Source: Alphaproteobacteria bacterium UBA6189 (GTDB taxonomy: Bacteria; Pseudomonadota; Alphaproteobacteria; Rickettsiales; UBA3002). From it: a stretch of DNA of 11,444 nucleotides. The stretch spans positions 1 to 11,444 of the forward strand of contig DITH01000093.1 in NCBI GenBank assembly GCA_002422745.1, in the 5' to 3' direction. Of this stretch, positions 1 to 6,105 are shown piece by piece; position 1 is the stretch's first letter; each line of letters begins with the position of its first letter. The notes beneath the pieces were generated by a model. The model was given only the letters and a program-made list of their open reading frames with translations, had not been told where the DNA came from and ran no database searches. A program made the translations under genes and the position numbers.

Positions 1-387
1 TTCTATGTGCAATATGCCCATGCCCGTGCCCAGTCGGTGCTGCGCATGGCGCGCGAGCAGATGCCCGACGCCTGGGGAAATACCGCGCCTGATCTTTCAT
101 TGCTCGCCCATCCGGCCGAACTGGCGCTGATTCGCCTCTTGGCGGGCTGGCCGCGCCAGGTCGAGCAGGCCGCACTGGCGTTCGAGCCGCATCGCGTCAT
201 CTATTACCTGCAGGAAGTCGCGGCCAGTTTCCACGGCCTATGGAACCATGCCGATGAATTACGCTTCATTCAGCCCGAACAGCCGGCGCTCACCGCCGCG
301 CGATTAGCGCTTGCGCGGGCCTTGGCCGTGGTGATAGCCTCCGGCCTTGCCGTTTGCGGCGTAGAACCGGTTGATGAATTAAGGTAA
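1..387 (+). CDS. argS: Arginyl-tRNA synthetase, C-terminal fragment (5' end outside window)
   Basis: This is the last 128 codons of class I arginyl-tRNA synthetase, which charges tRNA-Arg in the cytoplasm. The reading frame is open from the first base, so the gene enters from the left. The opening residues FYVQYAHAR are the characteristic start of the DALR anticodon-binding domain of ArgS. The remainder (helices around [11 protein letters not shown], then [16 protein letters not shown], ending GVEPVDELR) matches the usual all-helical C-terminus, whose final segment is normally 'lgv..perM/L'. The stop (385-387) is followed after five bases by the SPOR gene, and the AAGG just before the stop can serve as that gene's ribosome binding site, so the two genes are probably co-transcribed. 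Identification rests on motif recall rather than alignment, but the domain is distinctive. Confidence 0.95.
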   Translation, partial: FYVQYAHARAQSVLRMAREQMPDAWGNTAPDLSLLAHPAELALIRLLAGWPRQVEQAALAFEPHRVIYYLQEVAASFHGLWNHADELRFIQPEQPALTAARLALARALAVVIASGLAVCGVEPVDELR

Positions 388-392
388 TCCCG

Positions 393-1262
393 ATGCGACC
401 CGACCTGGACGATTTCGATGAGTTAAACGAAGCCGACGCGCCGCGTTCGCGTGCTATGTCGTGGCTGGTGCTGGTGGTGGCAGTGGGCGGATTTGCCGCC
501 CTTGCATATTATGCTTACCACTCCGGCAGCCAGTCGATGCGCGACGGTCAGGTACTCGTGGTGCAGGCCGACCAAAACCCCATCAAAACCCAGCCCGACG
601 ATCGGGGCGGCGAGCATTTTCCCAATCAGGATAAAACGATTTACGACGCGCTAGCGCCCAGCACCCGTCCGGCGCAAGTCGAGAAATTACTCCCCGAGCC
701 GGAAGAGCCGGTCATTCCCGAACCGGCAACGGAAGAGGGGGTAAGCGAAGCCAAACCCGACAGCACCACCACTACCTATGTGAAAGCGGCGGAAACAGCC
801 AAACCTGCGGAAGACCCGGTCGATGTGCAATCCTTGAAGCAGGGCGCACCGCCGGTCGCACCGGAAGCTAAGGTTACACCAACGCGCATTGAGCCGAAAG
901 ATGAGCCGGTCGCCAAGCCCGCCATGGTGAATGTGAAGCCGGTGCAGTCGGCAGCAAAAGCCGCACCGAAGAAAGTGGAAACTTCAGCCGCCGCGAAACC
1001 GGCTGCAGCCTCTGCGGGCGGTGCCTATAAAATCCAGCTAGGTGCATTCAAATCGGAAGCGGAAGCCCGCACCCAATGGGGCAAAATCATAGCCAAGCAT
1101 GGCGATGTCATCAGCGGCTCACCGGTCATCGTTCGCGCGGCCTTGCCGAACGGGGTATTCTATCGTCTGCGTGCCACGGGCTATGGCACCGCCGACGCCG
1201 CCAAAGCCGCCTGCGCCAAACTATCGGCGCGTGGTCAGGCTTGCTTTTATGCCGGGAAATAA
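393..1262 (+). CDS. SPOR domain protein with single N-terminal membrane anchor
   Basis: This is a 289-residue bitopic inner-membrane protein. An acidic cytoplasmic N-terminus (residues 1-20) is followed by one hydrophobic segment (about 22-42, AMSWLVLVVAVGGFAALAYY). Next come a short conserved block (QNPIKTQPDDRGG, PNQDKTIYDAL, about 61-86) that I recognise from alphaproteobacterial SPOR proteins, a long Pro/Ala/Lys/Glu-rich periplasmic linker (about 90-208), and a C-terminal SPOR domain (about 209-289, from AYKIQLGAFKSEAEA to GQACFYAGK). SPOR domains bind peptidoglycan strands stripped of stem peptides and localise proteins to the septum, so a role in division or envelope remodelling is inferred. 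The gene is tightly packed after argS and lies 21 bases before nagZ. The start at 393 is supported by AAGG at 381-384. The linker is low-complexity, so the exact family name is uncertain; the SPOR domain call is firm. Confidence 0.92.
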   Translation: MRPDLDDFDELNEADAPRSRAMSWLVLVVAVGGFAALAYYAYHSGSQSMRDGQVLVVQADQNPIKTQPDDRGGEHFPNQDKTIYDALAPSTRPAQVEKLLPEPEEPVIPEPATEEGVSEAKPDSTTTTYVKAAETAKPAEDPVDVQSLKQGAPPVAPEAKVTPTRIEPKDEPVAKPAMVNVKPVQSAAKAAPKKVETSAAAKPAAASAGGAYKIQLGAFKSEAEARTQWGKIIAKHGDVISGSPVIVRAALPNGVFYRLRATGYGTADAAKAACAKLSARGQACFYAGK

Positions 1263-1283
1263 TGCCATGGTGAGGGAGTAACC

Positions 1284-2285
1284 ATGGTCAAAGCCTTTAT
1301 CTGCGGAGTGGAAGGCCACAGCCTTACCGATACCGAGCGCGATTTTCTGGCGACGGAAAAACCCTACGGGGTGATTTTATTCGCCCGCAATATCGATCAC
1401 CCCGACCAGGTGCGTGCCCTCACGGCCGATATCCAGCAGCAGCTCGATCATCCGTACCGCGCCATTCTCATCGATCAGGAAGGCGGCCGCGTTGCCCGCA
1501 TGCGTCCACCGCACTGGCGTGCCTATCCGCCCGCGAAATTTTTCGCCGACATGGACGACCGCAACGCGGCCTCCCGCGCGGTCGAGCTTAATGCTCGGTT
1601 GATCGCCGAGGAGTTACGCAGTGTCGGCATCACGATCGATTGCGCGCCGCTGGCCGACGTGCTCGCCCCGGAATGCCATGACGTGATTGGCGACCGCGCC
1701 TTCGGCAGCACGCCCGAGCAGGTAACCGCCCTGGCCCGCGCCCAGGCAGATGGCCTGCTCAAAGGCGGTGTGTTGCCGGTGCTAAAGCATATTCCCGGTC
1801 ATGGCCGTGCCATGGTCGACAGCCACCATGATTTACCCACGGTCGAGGCCCCGCTGGCCGAGCTGGAAGCCTGCGATTTCATCCCCTTCCGGCAACTGGC
1901 CGATATCCCCCTCGGCATGACGGCGCATATCGTCTACACCGCCCTCGACGCTGGGCATTGCGCCACCCAATCGCCCACCGTCATCCGTTTCATCCGCGAG
2001 CAAATCGGCTTCGACGGATTGCTGATGAGTGACGATTTATCGATGAAAGCCCTCGGCGGCAGTTACGCCGAGCGTACTGAGAAAACCTTCGCCGCCGGGT
2101 GCGACCTGGCCCTGCATTGCAACGGCAACATGGATGAAATGCGCGAGGTTGCCGCCCATAGCCCGGCGCTGCAAGGCGAGGCGCTGCGCCGTGCCCAGCA
2201 AGCATTGCTGCGCCTGCCGGTTGCGCCTGCTAGCCCCACGCCCGAACAGCTGGCCGAGTGGCAGGGCCTGACCCGCGCCGCTTAG
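1284..2285 (+). CDS. nagZ: Beta-N-acetylglucosaminidase NagZ (glycoside hydrolase family 3)
   Basis: This 333-residue cytoplasmic enzyme removes N-acetylglucosamine from anhydro-muropeptides during peptidoglycan recycling. In many Gram-negatives its products also feed AmpC beta-lactamase induction. It is a single-domain GH3 protein of the usual length. Visible motifs are IDQEGGRVARM (63-73), the KHIPGHG loop (168-174) followed by D179-S180-H181 (the Asp/His dyad that acts as general acid/base in NagZ enzymes), and SDDLSMKAL (249-257), which carries the nucleophilic aspartate. A purine-rich Shine-Dalgarno GAGGGAG (about 1272-1278) fixes the start at 1284. In related genomes scpA and scpB often follow nagZ; here tatA comes next after 58 bases. 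No damage is visible and the active site is complete. Confidence 0.96.
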   Translation: MVKAFICGVEGHSLTDTERDFLATEKPYGVILFARNIDHPDQVRALTADIQQQLDHPYRAILIDQEGGRVARMRPPHWRAYPPAKFFADMDDRNAASRAVELNARLIAEELRSVGITIDCAPLADVLAPECHDVIGDRAFGSTPEQVTALARAQADGLLKGGVLPVLKHIPGHGRAMVDSHHDLPTVEAPLAELEACDFIPFRQLADIPLGMTAHIVYTALDAGHCATQSPTVIRFIREQIGFDGLLMSDDLSMKALGGSYAERTEKTFAAGCDLALHCNGNMDEMREVAAHSPALQGEALRRAQQALLRLPVAPASPTPEQLAEWQGLTRAA

Positions 2286-2343
2286 CGCTTGTGGGTTTGG
2301 CTGCGCCCTGCTAACGCTGGTGCACAACTTTCCGGAGGATTCT

Positions 2344-2532
2344 ATGTCGCTTGGCATTTGGCAGCTGGTTCTGATTCTCGCCATCGTATTCGTCATTTTC
2401 GGGGCCGGTAAATTGCCGCGCGTCATGGGCGATATCGGCAAAGGCATCCGCAACCTGCGCGACGGTATGGGCAACGACGACGACAAGCGCAAACAGGAAG
2501 TGCTGCCGCCCGATGAACTCGACAAGCGCTAG
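2344..2532 (+). CDS. tatA: Sec-independent (twin-arginine) translocase subunit TatA
   Basis: This 62-residue TatA has one N-terminal transmembrane helix (about 5-20, IWQLVLILAIVFVIF), the FGAGKLP hinge, an amphipathic helix (about 25-43, RVMGDIGKGIRNLRDGMG) and a short, highly charged tail (DDDKRKQEVLPPDELDKR). TatA oligomerises to form the size-variable passage through the inner membrane for folded Tat substrates. The tail is short compared with many homologues. An in-frame GTG exists 24 bases upstream, but the strong GGAGGA at 2334-2339 and the family-typical MSLGIWQL beginning place the start at 2344. It is the first of three consecutive tat genes, with tatB 16 bases downstream. A 14-base palindrome spans its stop codon. 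Confidence 0.95.
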   Translation: MSLGIWQLVLILAIVFVIFGAGKLPRVMGDIGKGIRNLRDGMGNDDDKRKQEVLPPDELDKR

Positions 2533-2537
2533 CGCTT
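2524..2537 (+). other. Perfect 14-base palindrome spanning the tatA stop codon
   Basis: The sequence AAGCGCTAGCGCTT reads the same on both strands and includes the TAG stop of tatA (2530-2532). As RNA it could form a 5-bp stem (AAGCG/CGCTT) with a CTAG tetraloop, directly before the tatB ribosome binding site (TTAAGG, about 2536-2541). TatA is normally needed in large excess over TatB, and a small stem-loop between the cistrons could help set that ratio. The palindrome itself is seen directly; the function is a guess, and codon constraints (Asp-Lys-Arg-stop) could produce it by chance. Confidence 0.4.
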
Positions 2538-2548
2538 AAGGCTTACCC

Positions 2549-2860
2549 ATGCTCAATCTCGGCTTTACCGAACTGCTGCTCATCGCCGTGGTCGCGTTGG
2601 TAGTTATCGGGCCCAAGGAGCTTCCGGCGCTGGCCCGCCAACTGGCGAAATTCCTTCGCGAGCTGCAAGGGCTGGGCGACGATGTGAAACGTCAGCTCCA
2701 CGAGGTAGGGCGCGAAAGCGGGCTCGACGAATTGCGCCGCACCACCATCATCGATCTCGAAGGCAAACCCCAGCAGGCGTATGACGTAAGCGATCTCGAT
2801 CGTCTAAGCGGGACGAAACCGACCGCTGTGAATCCGCCGAAAGCGACCGGGGATGAGTGA
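2549..2860 (+). CDS. tatB: Sec-independent (twin-arginine) translocase subunit TatB
   Basis: This 103-residue protein has the TatB pattern: a very short N-terminus, the polar Glu at residue 8 within the first membrane helix (MLNLGFTELLLIAVVALVVI), then GPKELP, and an amphipathic helix (about 27-45). A charged, proline-containing tail reaches to residue 103. With TatC it forms the receptor that recognises twin-arginine signal peptides. The early glutamate, the GPKELP block (TatA has FGAGKLP) and the longer tail separate it from TatA. The last codons overlap the tatC start by eight bases, which indicates translational coupling. Confidence 0.95.
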   Translation: MLNLGFTELLLIAVVALVVIGPKELPALARQLAKFLRELQGLGDDVKRQLHEVGRESGLDELRRTTIIDLEGKPQQAYDVSDLDRLSGTKPTAVNPPKATGDE

Positions 2861-3608
2861 CGCGCCGCTACTTGCCCACCTGATCGAGCTGCGCACGCGG
2901 CTGATGCGGGTCGTGCTTGCCTGGCTGCTGGCCACGGCCGCCTGTTATCTGGTGGCGGAGGATATCTATCAGTTCCTGCTGCAGCCGCTGGCCGATATTT
3001 TTGCCGACCAACCGCGCCGGCTCATCGCCACATCGCTCACCGAAACTTTTGTCACCTACCTCAAGCTGGCGCTTTATGGCGGCTTTTTCCTTGCCTTTCC
3101 CTATATCGCGGCCGAGCTTTACCTGTTCATTGCCCCCGGCCTCTACAAGCGCGAGCGCGCCGTATTGCTGCCCTACCTGGCCGCGGCCCCCTTATTGTTT
3201 TTTGGCGGCGCAGCACTGGCCTATTACGTGGTGATGCCGAAAGCCTGGGCGTTTTTCGTCTCCTTCGAGTCACCAAATATGGCGGAGGGTATGCCGTTAG
3301 TGGTGGAGGCTAAGGTCAGTGAATATCTCTCCCTCGTGATGCAGATCATCCTGGCGTTCGGCCTCAGCTTTCAGTTGCCTATTGTGCTGACGCTTCTGGT
3401 GCGCGTCGGCCTGCTTACTACCGAGCGGCTGGCTCGCAACCGCCGCTACATGGTGGTGATTCTGGCCGTGGTGGCGGCGTTTTTGACCCCGCCCGACATT
3501 TTCAGCCAGATACTGCTTCTCATCCCGCTCTATGGGCTTTATGAACTGTCTATTCTTGCTTGCCGGGTGATTGAGCGGAAAAAGATTGGGAGCGAAGTAG
3601 AAATTTAA
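2853..3608 (+). CDS. tatC: Sec-independent (twin-arginine) translocase core subunit TatC
   Basis: This 251-residue polytopic inner-membrane protein with six expected transmembrane segments is the signal-peptide receptor core of the Tat machine. Hallmarks seen in order are LAHLIELRTRL (7-17, cytoplasmic N-terminal signature), the block around FVTYLKLALYGG and AFPYIAAELYLFIAPGLYKRE (about 66-101, including the conserved PGLY and following Glu), and LTPPDIFSQILLLIPLYGLYE (211-231, the last loop and helix with the conserved TPPD..SQ and P..LYE). Length is normal. It starts inside the end of tatB. Its stop (3606-3608) is immediately followed by the 63-base palindromic element, so the three tat genes form one unit whose 3' end carries that insertion. 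Confidence 0.97.
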   Translation: MSDAPLLAHLIELRTRLMRVVLAWLLATAACYLVAEDIYQFLLQPLADIFADQPRRLIATSLTETFVTYLKLALYGGFFLAFPYIAAELYLFIAPGLYKRERAVLLPYLAAAPLLFFGGAALAYYVVMPKAWAFFVSFESPNMAEGMPLVVEAKVSEYLSLVMQIILAFGLSFQLPIVLTLLVRVGLLTTERLARNRRYMVVILAVVAAFLTPPDIFSQILLLIPLYGLYELSILACRVIERKKIGSEVEI

Positions 3609-3671
3609 TTGTCATCCCTGCGTAAGCAGGGATCCACTTAAAGGAGATTCCCGCGTTCGCGGGAATGACAA
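3609..3671 (+). repeat. 63-base double-hairpin palindromic element (MITE-like) between tatC and serS
   Basis: This non-coding element begins at the base after the tatC stop and ends 11 bases before the serS start. Its outer ends are inverted copies (TTGTCAT at 3609-3615 and ATGACAA at 3665-3671). Each end carries a hairpin: ATCCCTGC-GTAA-GCAGGGAT at 3614-3633, and ATTCCCGC-GTTC-GCGGGAAT at 3647-3666. Between them lies a short spacer ending AAAGGAG (3640-3646). The two 31-base ends match at 23 positions when one is reversed. Two of the differences (T-A versus C-G, and C-G versus T-A) are paired changes that keep the stem intact. The same ends and the AAGGAG block recur in the larger element at 4947-5312, so this is probably a gene-less relative of it. 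No T-run follows either hairpin, so neither is a standard intrinsic terminator. I see no clear target duplication. Confidence 0.8.
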
Positions 3672-3682
3672 ACGAGAACGAT

Positions 3683-4945
3683 ATGCACGATATAAAATTC
3701 ATTCGCGAAAATCCCGCTGCGTTCGACGCCGCGCTCGCCCGCCGTGGGCTGGAGCCGCTGGCTGAAAAGCTGCTCGAGCTCGATAAAGCCTCACGCGGTG
3801 GTAAAACCGAAATCCAGGCGTTGCAGGCGCGCCGTAATGAAGTCGCCAAAGCCATCGGCGAGGCGATGCGTACTGACAAGGCGAAAGCCGAGGCATTAAA
3901 GAAGGAAGCCGGGGTTATTAAAGCACGTCTGGCCGCGCTCGAAGGCGGTGAGGGCGAAAGCGCTGAACTGACCGATGCGCTGATGCGGATCCCGAACCTG
4001 CTGGCTGAGGATGTGCCCGCCGGGGCAGATGAATCGGCCAATATCGAGCTGCGCACGTTCGGCACACCGCCGGCCATCGCGAATGCGAAAGACCATGTCG
4101 CCTTAGGCGAGGCGCTTGGCATGATGGATTTTGAGACCGCCGCTGCCATGTCGGGCAGCCGCTTTGTACTGCTGACTGGCCCGTTGGCCCGGCTGGAACG
4201 GGCGCTTGCCCAGTTTATGCTCGATATGCACACCACCGAATTCGGCTACACCGAATGCAATCCGCCCTACCTGGTGAAAGACAACGCGCTGTACGGCACC
4301 GGCCAGTTGCCAAAATTTGCCGAGGATTTGTTTAAAACCACGACCGACCATTGGCTCATTCCCACGGCCGAAGTATCGCTGACCAATATCGTCGCCGATA
4401 AAATTGTCGAAGAAACCTATCTGCCGCGCCGCTTTGCCGCCCATACGCCGTGCTTCCGCTCGGAAGCGGGCAGTGCGGGGCGCGACACCAAAGGCATGAT
4501 CCGGCAGCACCAGTTCAGCAAGGTCGAGCTGGTGAGTATCACCCCACCGGAAAGCTCAGAGGCCGAGCACGAGCGCATGACAGGTGCCGCCGAAGCCGTG
4601 CTCAAACGCCTCGGGCTGCCCTACCGCGTGATGCTGCTTTGCGCGGGCGACACCGGGTTTTCCGCGCGCAAAACCTACGATATCGAAGTCTGGCTGCCGG
4701 GACAGGGCACGTACCGCGAAATCTCGAGCTGCTCCAACTGTGGCGATTTCCAGGCCCGCCGCATGAAAGCCCGCTATCGTACCGATAAGGGCACCGACTT
4801 CGTGCATACCCTCAACGGCTCGGCGTTGGCTGTTGGCCGTACGCTCATCGCGGTGATGGAAAACTACCAGCAGACCGATGGCTCGATCATCATCCCGGAA
4901 GCGTTGCAGCCCTATATGGGCGGGCTCAAGCACATCGTCAGATGA
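3683..4945 (+). CDS. serS: Seryl-tRNA synthetase
   Basis: This 420-residue class II aminoacyl-tRNA synthetase charges tRNA-Ser (and tRNA-Sec where present). The N-terminal coiled-coil arm that grips the long variable arm of tRNA-Ser spans roughly residues 28-100. The catalytic part shows TAEVSLTN (228-235), motif 2 beginning [20 protein letters not shown] (258-277), and motif 3, [20 protein letters not shown] (377-396), which binds ATP. Length is typical. An in-frame ATG at 3665 would add six residues, but it lies inside the repeat element. [10 protein letters not shown] is the usual alphaproteobacterial SerS beginning, so I choose 3683. No strong ribosome binding site sits at the normal distance; the nearest good one, AAAGGAG, is 36 bases upstream across a hairpin. 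The gene is bracketed by palindromic elements on both sides. Confidence 0.97.
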   Translation: MHDIKFIRENPAAFDAALARRGLEPLAEKLLELDKASRGGKTEIQALQARRNEVAKAIGEAMRTDKAKAEALKKEAGVIKARLAALEGGEGESAELTDALMRIPNLLAEDVPAGADESANIELRTFGTPPAIANAKDHVALGEALGMMDFETAAAMSGSRFVLLTGPLARLERALAQFMLDMHTTEFGYTECNPPYLVKDNALYGTGQLPKFAEDLFKTTTDHWLIPTAEVSLTNIVADKIVEETYLPRRFAAHTPCFRSEAGSAGRDTKGMIRQHQFSKVELVSITPPESSEAEHERMTGAAEAVLKRLGLPYRVMLLCAGDTGFSARKTYDIEVWLPGQGTYREISSCSNCGDFQARRMKARYRTDKGTDFVHTLNGSALAVGRTLIAVMENYQQTDGSIIIPEALQPYMGGLKHIVR

Positions 4946-4946
4946 C

Positions 4947-4973
4947 TTGTCATTCCTGCGGAAGCAGGAATCT
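4947..4973 (+). repeat. Left terminal inverted repeat of the GIY-YIG element
   Basis: This is a 27-base end starting TTGTCATTCCTGC. It contains a hairpin of 8 bp with a GGAA loop at 4952-4971. It is perfectly complementary, in reverse, to 5286-5312, and it begins one base after the serS stop codon. Confidence 0.85.
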
Positions 4974-4987
4974 AATGAATAGGCTCG

Positions 4988-5283
4988 ATGCGCCAGTATT
5001 CCGTATACATCATGGCGAGTAAGCGTAATGGCGTATTATACATTAGCGTAACCAATCATCTATAACGACGTGTATGGGAACACAAAGAAGGCCGCGTTGA
5101 AGATTCACCAAAACCTATGATGTCGATCGATTGGTGTATTTTGAGCATTATCCCGACATGGAACGAGCGATTGTACGTGAAAAAACACTAAAGCGCTGGA
5201 AGCGAGCATGGAAAATAGAGCTAATAGAAAGCGTCAATCCCGAGTGGAATGACCTGTACGAACAACTAAACAATCTTCGTTAA
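4988..5283 (+). pseudogene. GIY-YIG (URI-type, YhbQ/COG2827-like) endonuclease, broken by nonsense and frameshift
   Basis: Reading from ATG 4988 gives MRQYSVYIMASKRNGVLYISVTNHL and then a TAA stop at 5063-5065. The same frame continues RRVWEHKEGRVE. A one-base deletion near 5102 (probably a lost G of a Gly codon) then shifts to the frame FTKTYDVDRLVYFEHYPD, MERAIVREKTLKRWKRAWK and IELIESVNPEWNDLYEQLNNLR, stopping at 5281-5283. Restored, it would be about 98 residues, the usual size of small single-domain GIY-YIG proteins. Recognisable family landmarks are the VYIM and LYI.VT strands (the two GIY/YIG motifs, the second with Gly replaced by Ser), RRVWEHK with the catalytic Arg and conserved His, the metal-binding Glu in REK, and the NPEWNDLY ending. 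The stop probably replaced a Glu or Lys codon (LERRV or LKRRV is common in the family). Such proteins are presumed DNA nucleases. Here it is dead, and it lies between terminal inverted repeats. Confidence 0.88.
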
Positions 5284-5285
5284 GG

Positions 5286-5312
5286 AGATTCCTGCTTCCG
5301 CAGGAATGACAA
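5286..5312 (-). repeat. Right terminal inverted repeat of the GIY-YIG element
   Basis: This is the exact reverse complement of 4947-4973, with a hairpin (8 bp, TTCC loop) at 5288-5307 and the end GACAA at 5308-5312. It ends seven bases before the surE start codon and is preceded by TAAGGAG (5281-5287), a possible ribosome binding site for surE if the hairpin folds. Confidence 0.85.
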
Positions 5313-5319
5313 AGAATCA

Positions 5320-6102
5320 ATGGCGCTTAATTTACAGAACCCCCGCATTCTCATCAGTAACGACGACGGCATCGAAGCCGACGGCATCAAAGTGCTGGAG
5401 CGTATTGCCCGCACGATATCCGACGATGTCTGGGTCGTGGCGCCCGAGCGCGAAAACAGCGGCGCGGGTCACTCGCTCTCCCTGCATTCGCCATTGCGTT
5501 TTCGGCAGGTGGGGCCGAGCCACTGGTCGGTCGCCGGCACACCGACCGATGCGGTGCTGGTTGGCGTGATGGAGATCATGAAAGACAAAAAACCCGATCT
5601 GATGCTCTCCGGCGTGAACCGGGGGAATAACCTGGCCGAGGATGTCACCTATTCCGGCACCATCGCCGCGGCCATGGAAGCCACCTTGCTTGAAATTCCA
5701 GCCATCGCCTTTTCCAACACCGTTACCGAAGAAGGGGTGGACTGGCGCACGCCCGAGCATTTTTCCGCCGATATTATCCGTTCGCTTACCCCCATTAGCT
5801 GGCCTGCTGGCACACTGATGAACGTGAATTTCCCCGCCTTGCCGCCGGAAGAAATACGCGGCATCCGGCCCTGTCCGCATGGCCGCCGTAAGCTCGACGA
5901 CAATTTACATCGCCGCGTCGACCCGCATGGCCGACCCTATATCTGGATCGGTGGGCAACGGACCGAACCGTTCAGCGATCAACCCAGCGCCGATTACCGG
6001 CAGATCGCCGAGGGCTATATCACCGTCACCCCGCTGCACCTCGACATGACCCATTACCAGGTGCTCGAAGAGCTGCACGCGCTGGTGGAAATGAAACGAT
6101 GA
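5320..6102 (+). CDS. surE: 5'/3'-nucleotidase SurE
   Basis: This 260-residue metal-dependent phosphatase hydrolyses nucleoside 5'- and 3'-monophosphates and, in studied members, short polyphosphate. Its gene is classically paired with pcm and linked to stationary-phase survival. The N-terminal ILISNDDG holds the metal-binding pair D15-D16. APERENSGAGHS (41-52) holds the conserved Ser47, and SGVNRGNN (97-104) the conserved Asn100. AGTPTDAV (72-79) and SGTIAAAMEA are further family blocks. Length is normal. The start at 5320 gives the family-typical short leader before RILISNDDG. Upstream the only purine-rich stretch at normal distance is weak (ACAAAG); a strong AAGGAG lies 32 bases away, beyond the element's right hairpin. 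pcm follows after three bases. Confidence 0.96.
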   Translation: MALNLQNPRILISNDDGIEADGIKVLERIARTISDDVWVVAPERENSGAGHSLSLHSPLRFRQVGPSHWSVAGTPTDAVLVGVMEIMKDKKPDLMLSGVNRGNNLAEDVTYSGTIAAAMEATLLEIPAIAFSNTVTEEGVDWRTPEHFSADIIRSLTPISWPAGTLMNVNFPALPPEEIRGIRPCPHGRRKLDDNLHRRVDPHGRPYIWIGGQRTEPFSDQPSADYRQIAEGYITVTPLHLDMTHYQVLEELHALVEMKR

Positions 6103-6105
6103 TCC

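Larger units (their letters stand above)
4947..5312 (+). mobile_element. GIY-YIG-nuclease palindromic element with 27-base perfect terminal inverted repeats
   Basis: This 366-base insertion fills the gap between the serS stop (4943-4945) and the surE start (5320). Its ends, 4947-4973 and 5286-5312, are perfect 27-base inverted copies of each other. Each contains a self-complementary hairpin: ATTCCTGC-GGAA-GCAGGAAT at 4952-4971, and ATTCCTGC-TTCC-GCAGGAAT at 5288-5307. Inside is a decayed GIY-YIG nuclease gene (4988-5283) whose stop codon runs into AAGGAG just before the right hairpin. Two 60-base rows inside it count 26/60 G+C, against 43/60 for a row of serS, which points to foreign origin. 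The architecture (inverted ends, nuclease cargo, a shorter cargo-less copy nearby at 3609-3671) suggests a small mobile element. Mobility is inferred, and no target-site duplication is evident. Confidence 0.75.

Noticed and set aside
711..720. GTCATTCCCG inside the SPOR gene matches the element ends
   Set aside because: There is no partner arm or hairpin, and the codons (Val-Ile-Pro-Glu) fit the Pro/Glu-rich linker, so it is a chance match.
2320..2343. GTG start giving a longer TatA
   Set aside because: The strong GGAGGA at 2334-2339 would lie within the coding region, and the extra residues are hydrophilic and untypical of TatA.
2037..2525. 162-codon open frame on the minus strand across nagZ and tatA
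   Set aside because: It is antisense to two clear genes, with no family features and a low-complexity Ser/Arg composition typical of a shadow frame.
3614..3666. Element hairpins as intrinsic terminators of the tat operon
   Set aside because: No T-tract follows either hairpin on either strand. Rho-independent termination is therefore not supported, though weak attenuation cannot be excluded.
3665..3682. In-frame upstream ATG for serS adding six residues
   Set aside because: The ATG lies inside the right end of the palindromic element (GGAATGACA), and the added residues are not part of the usual SerS start. 3683 gives the familiar [10 protein letters not shown].
5306..5569. Open frame starting at the right end of the nuclease element
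   Set aside because: It runs out of frame through surE and is a shadow of it; the ATG belongs to the repeat end.
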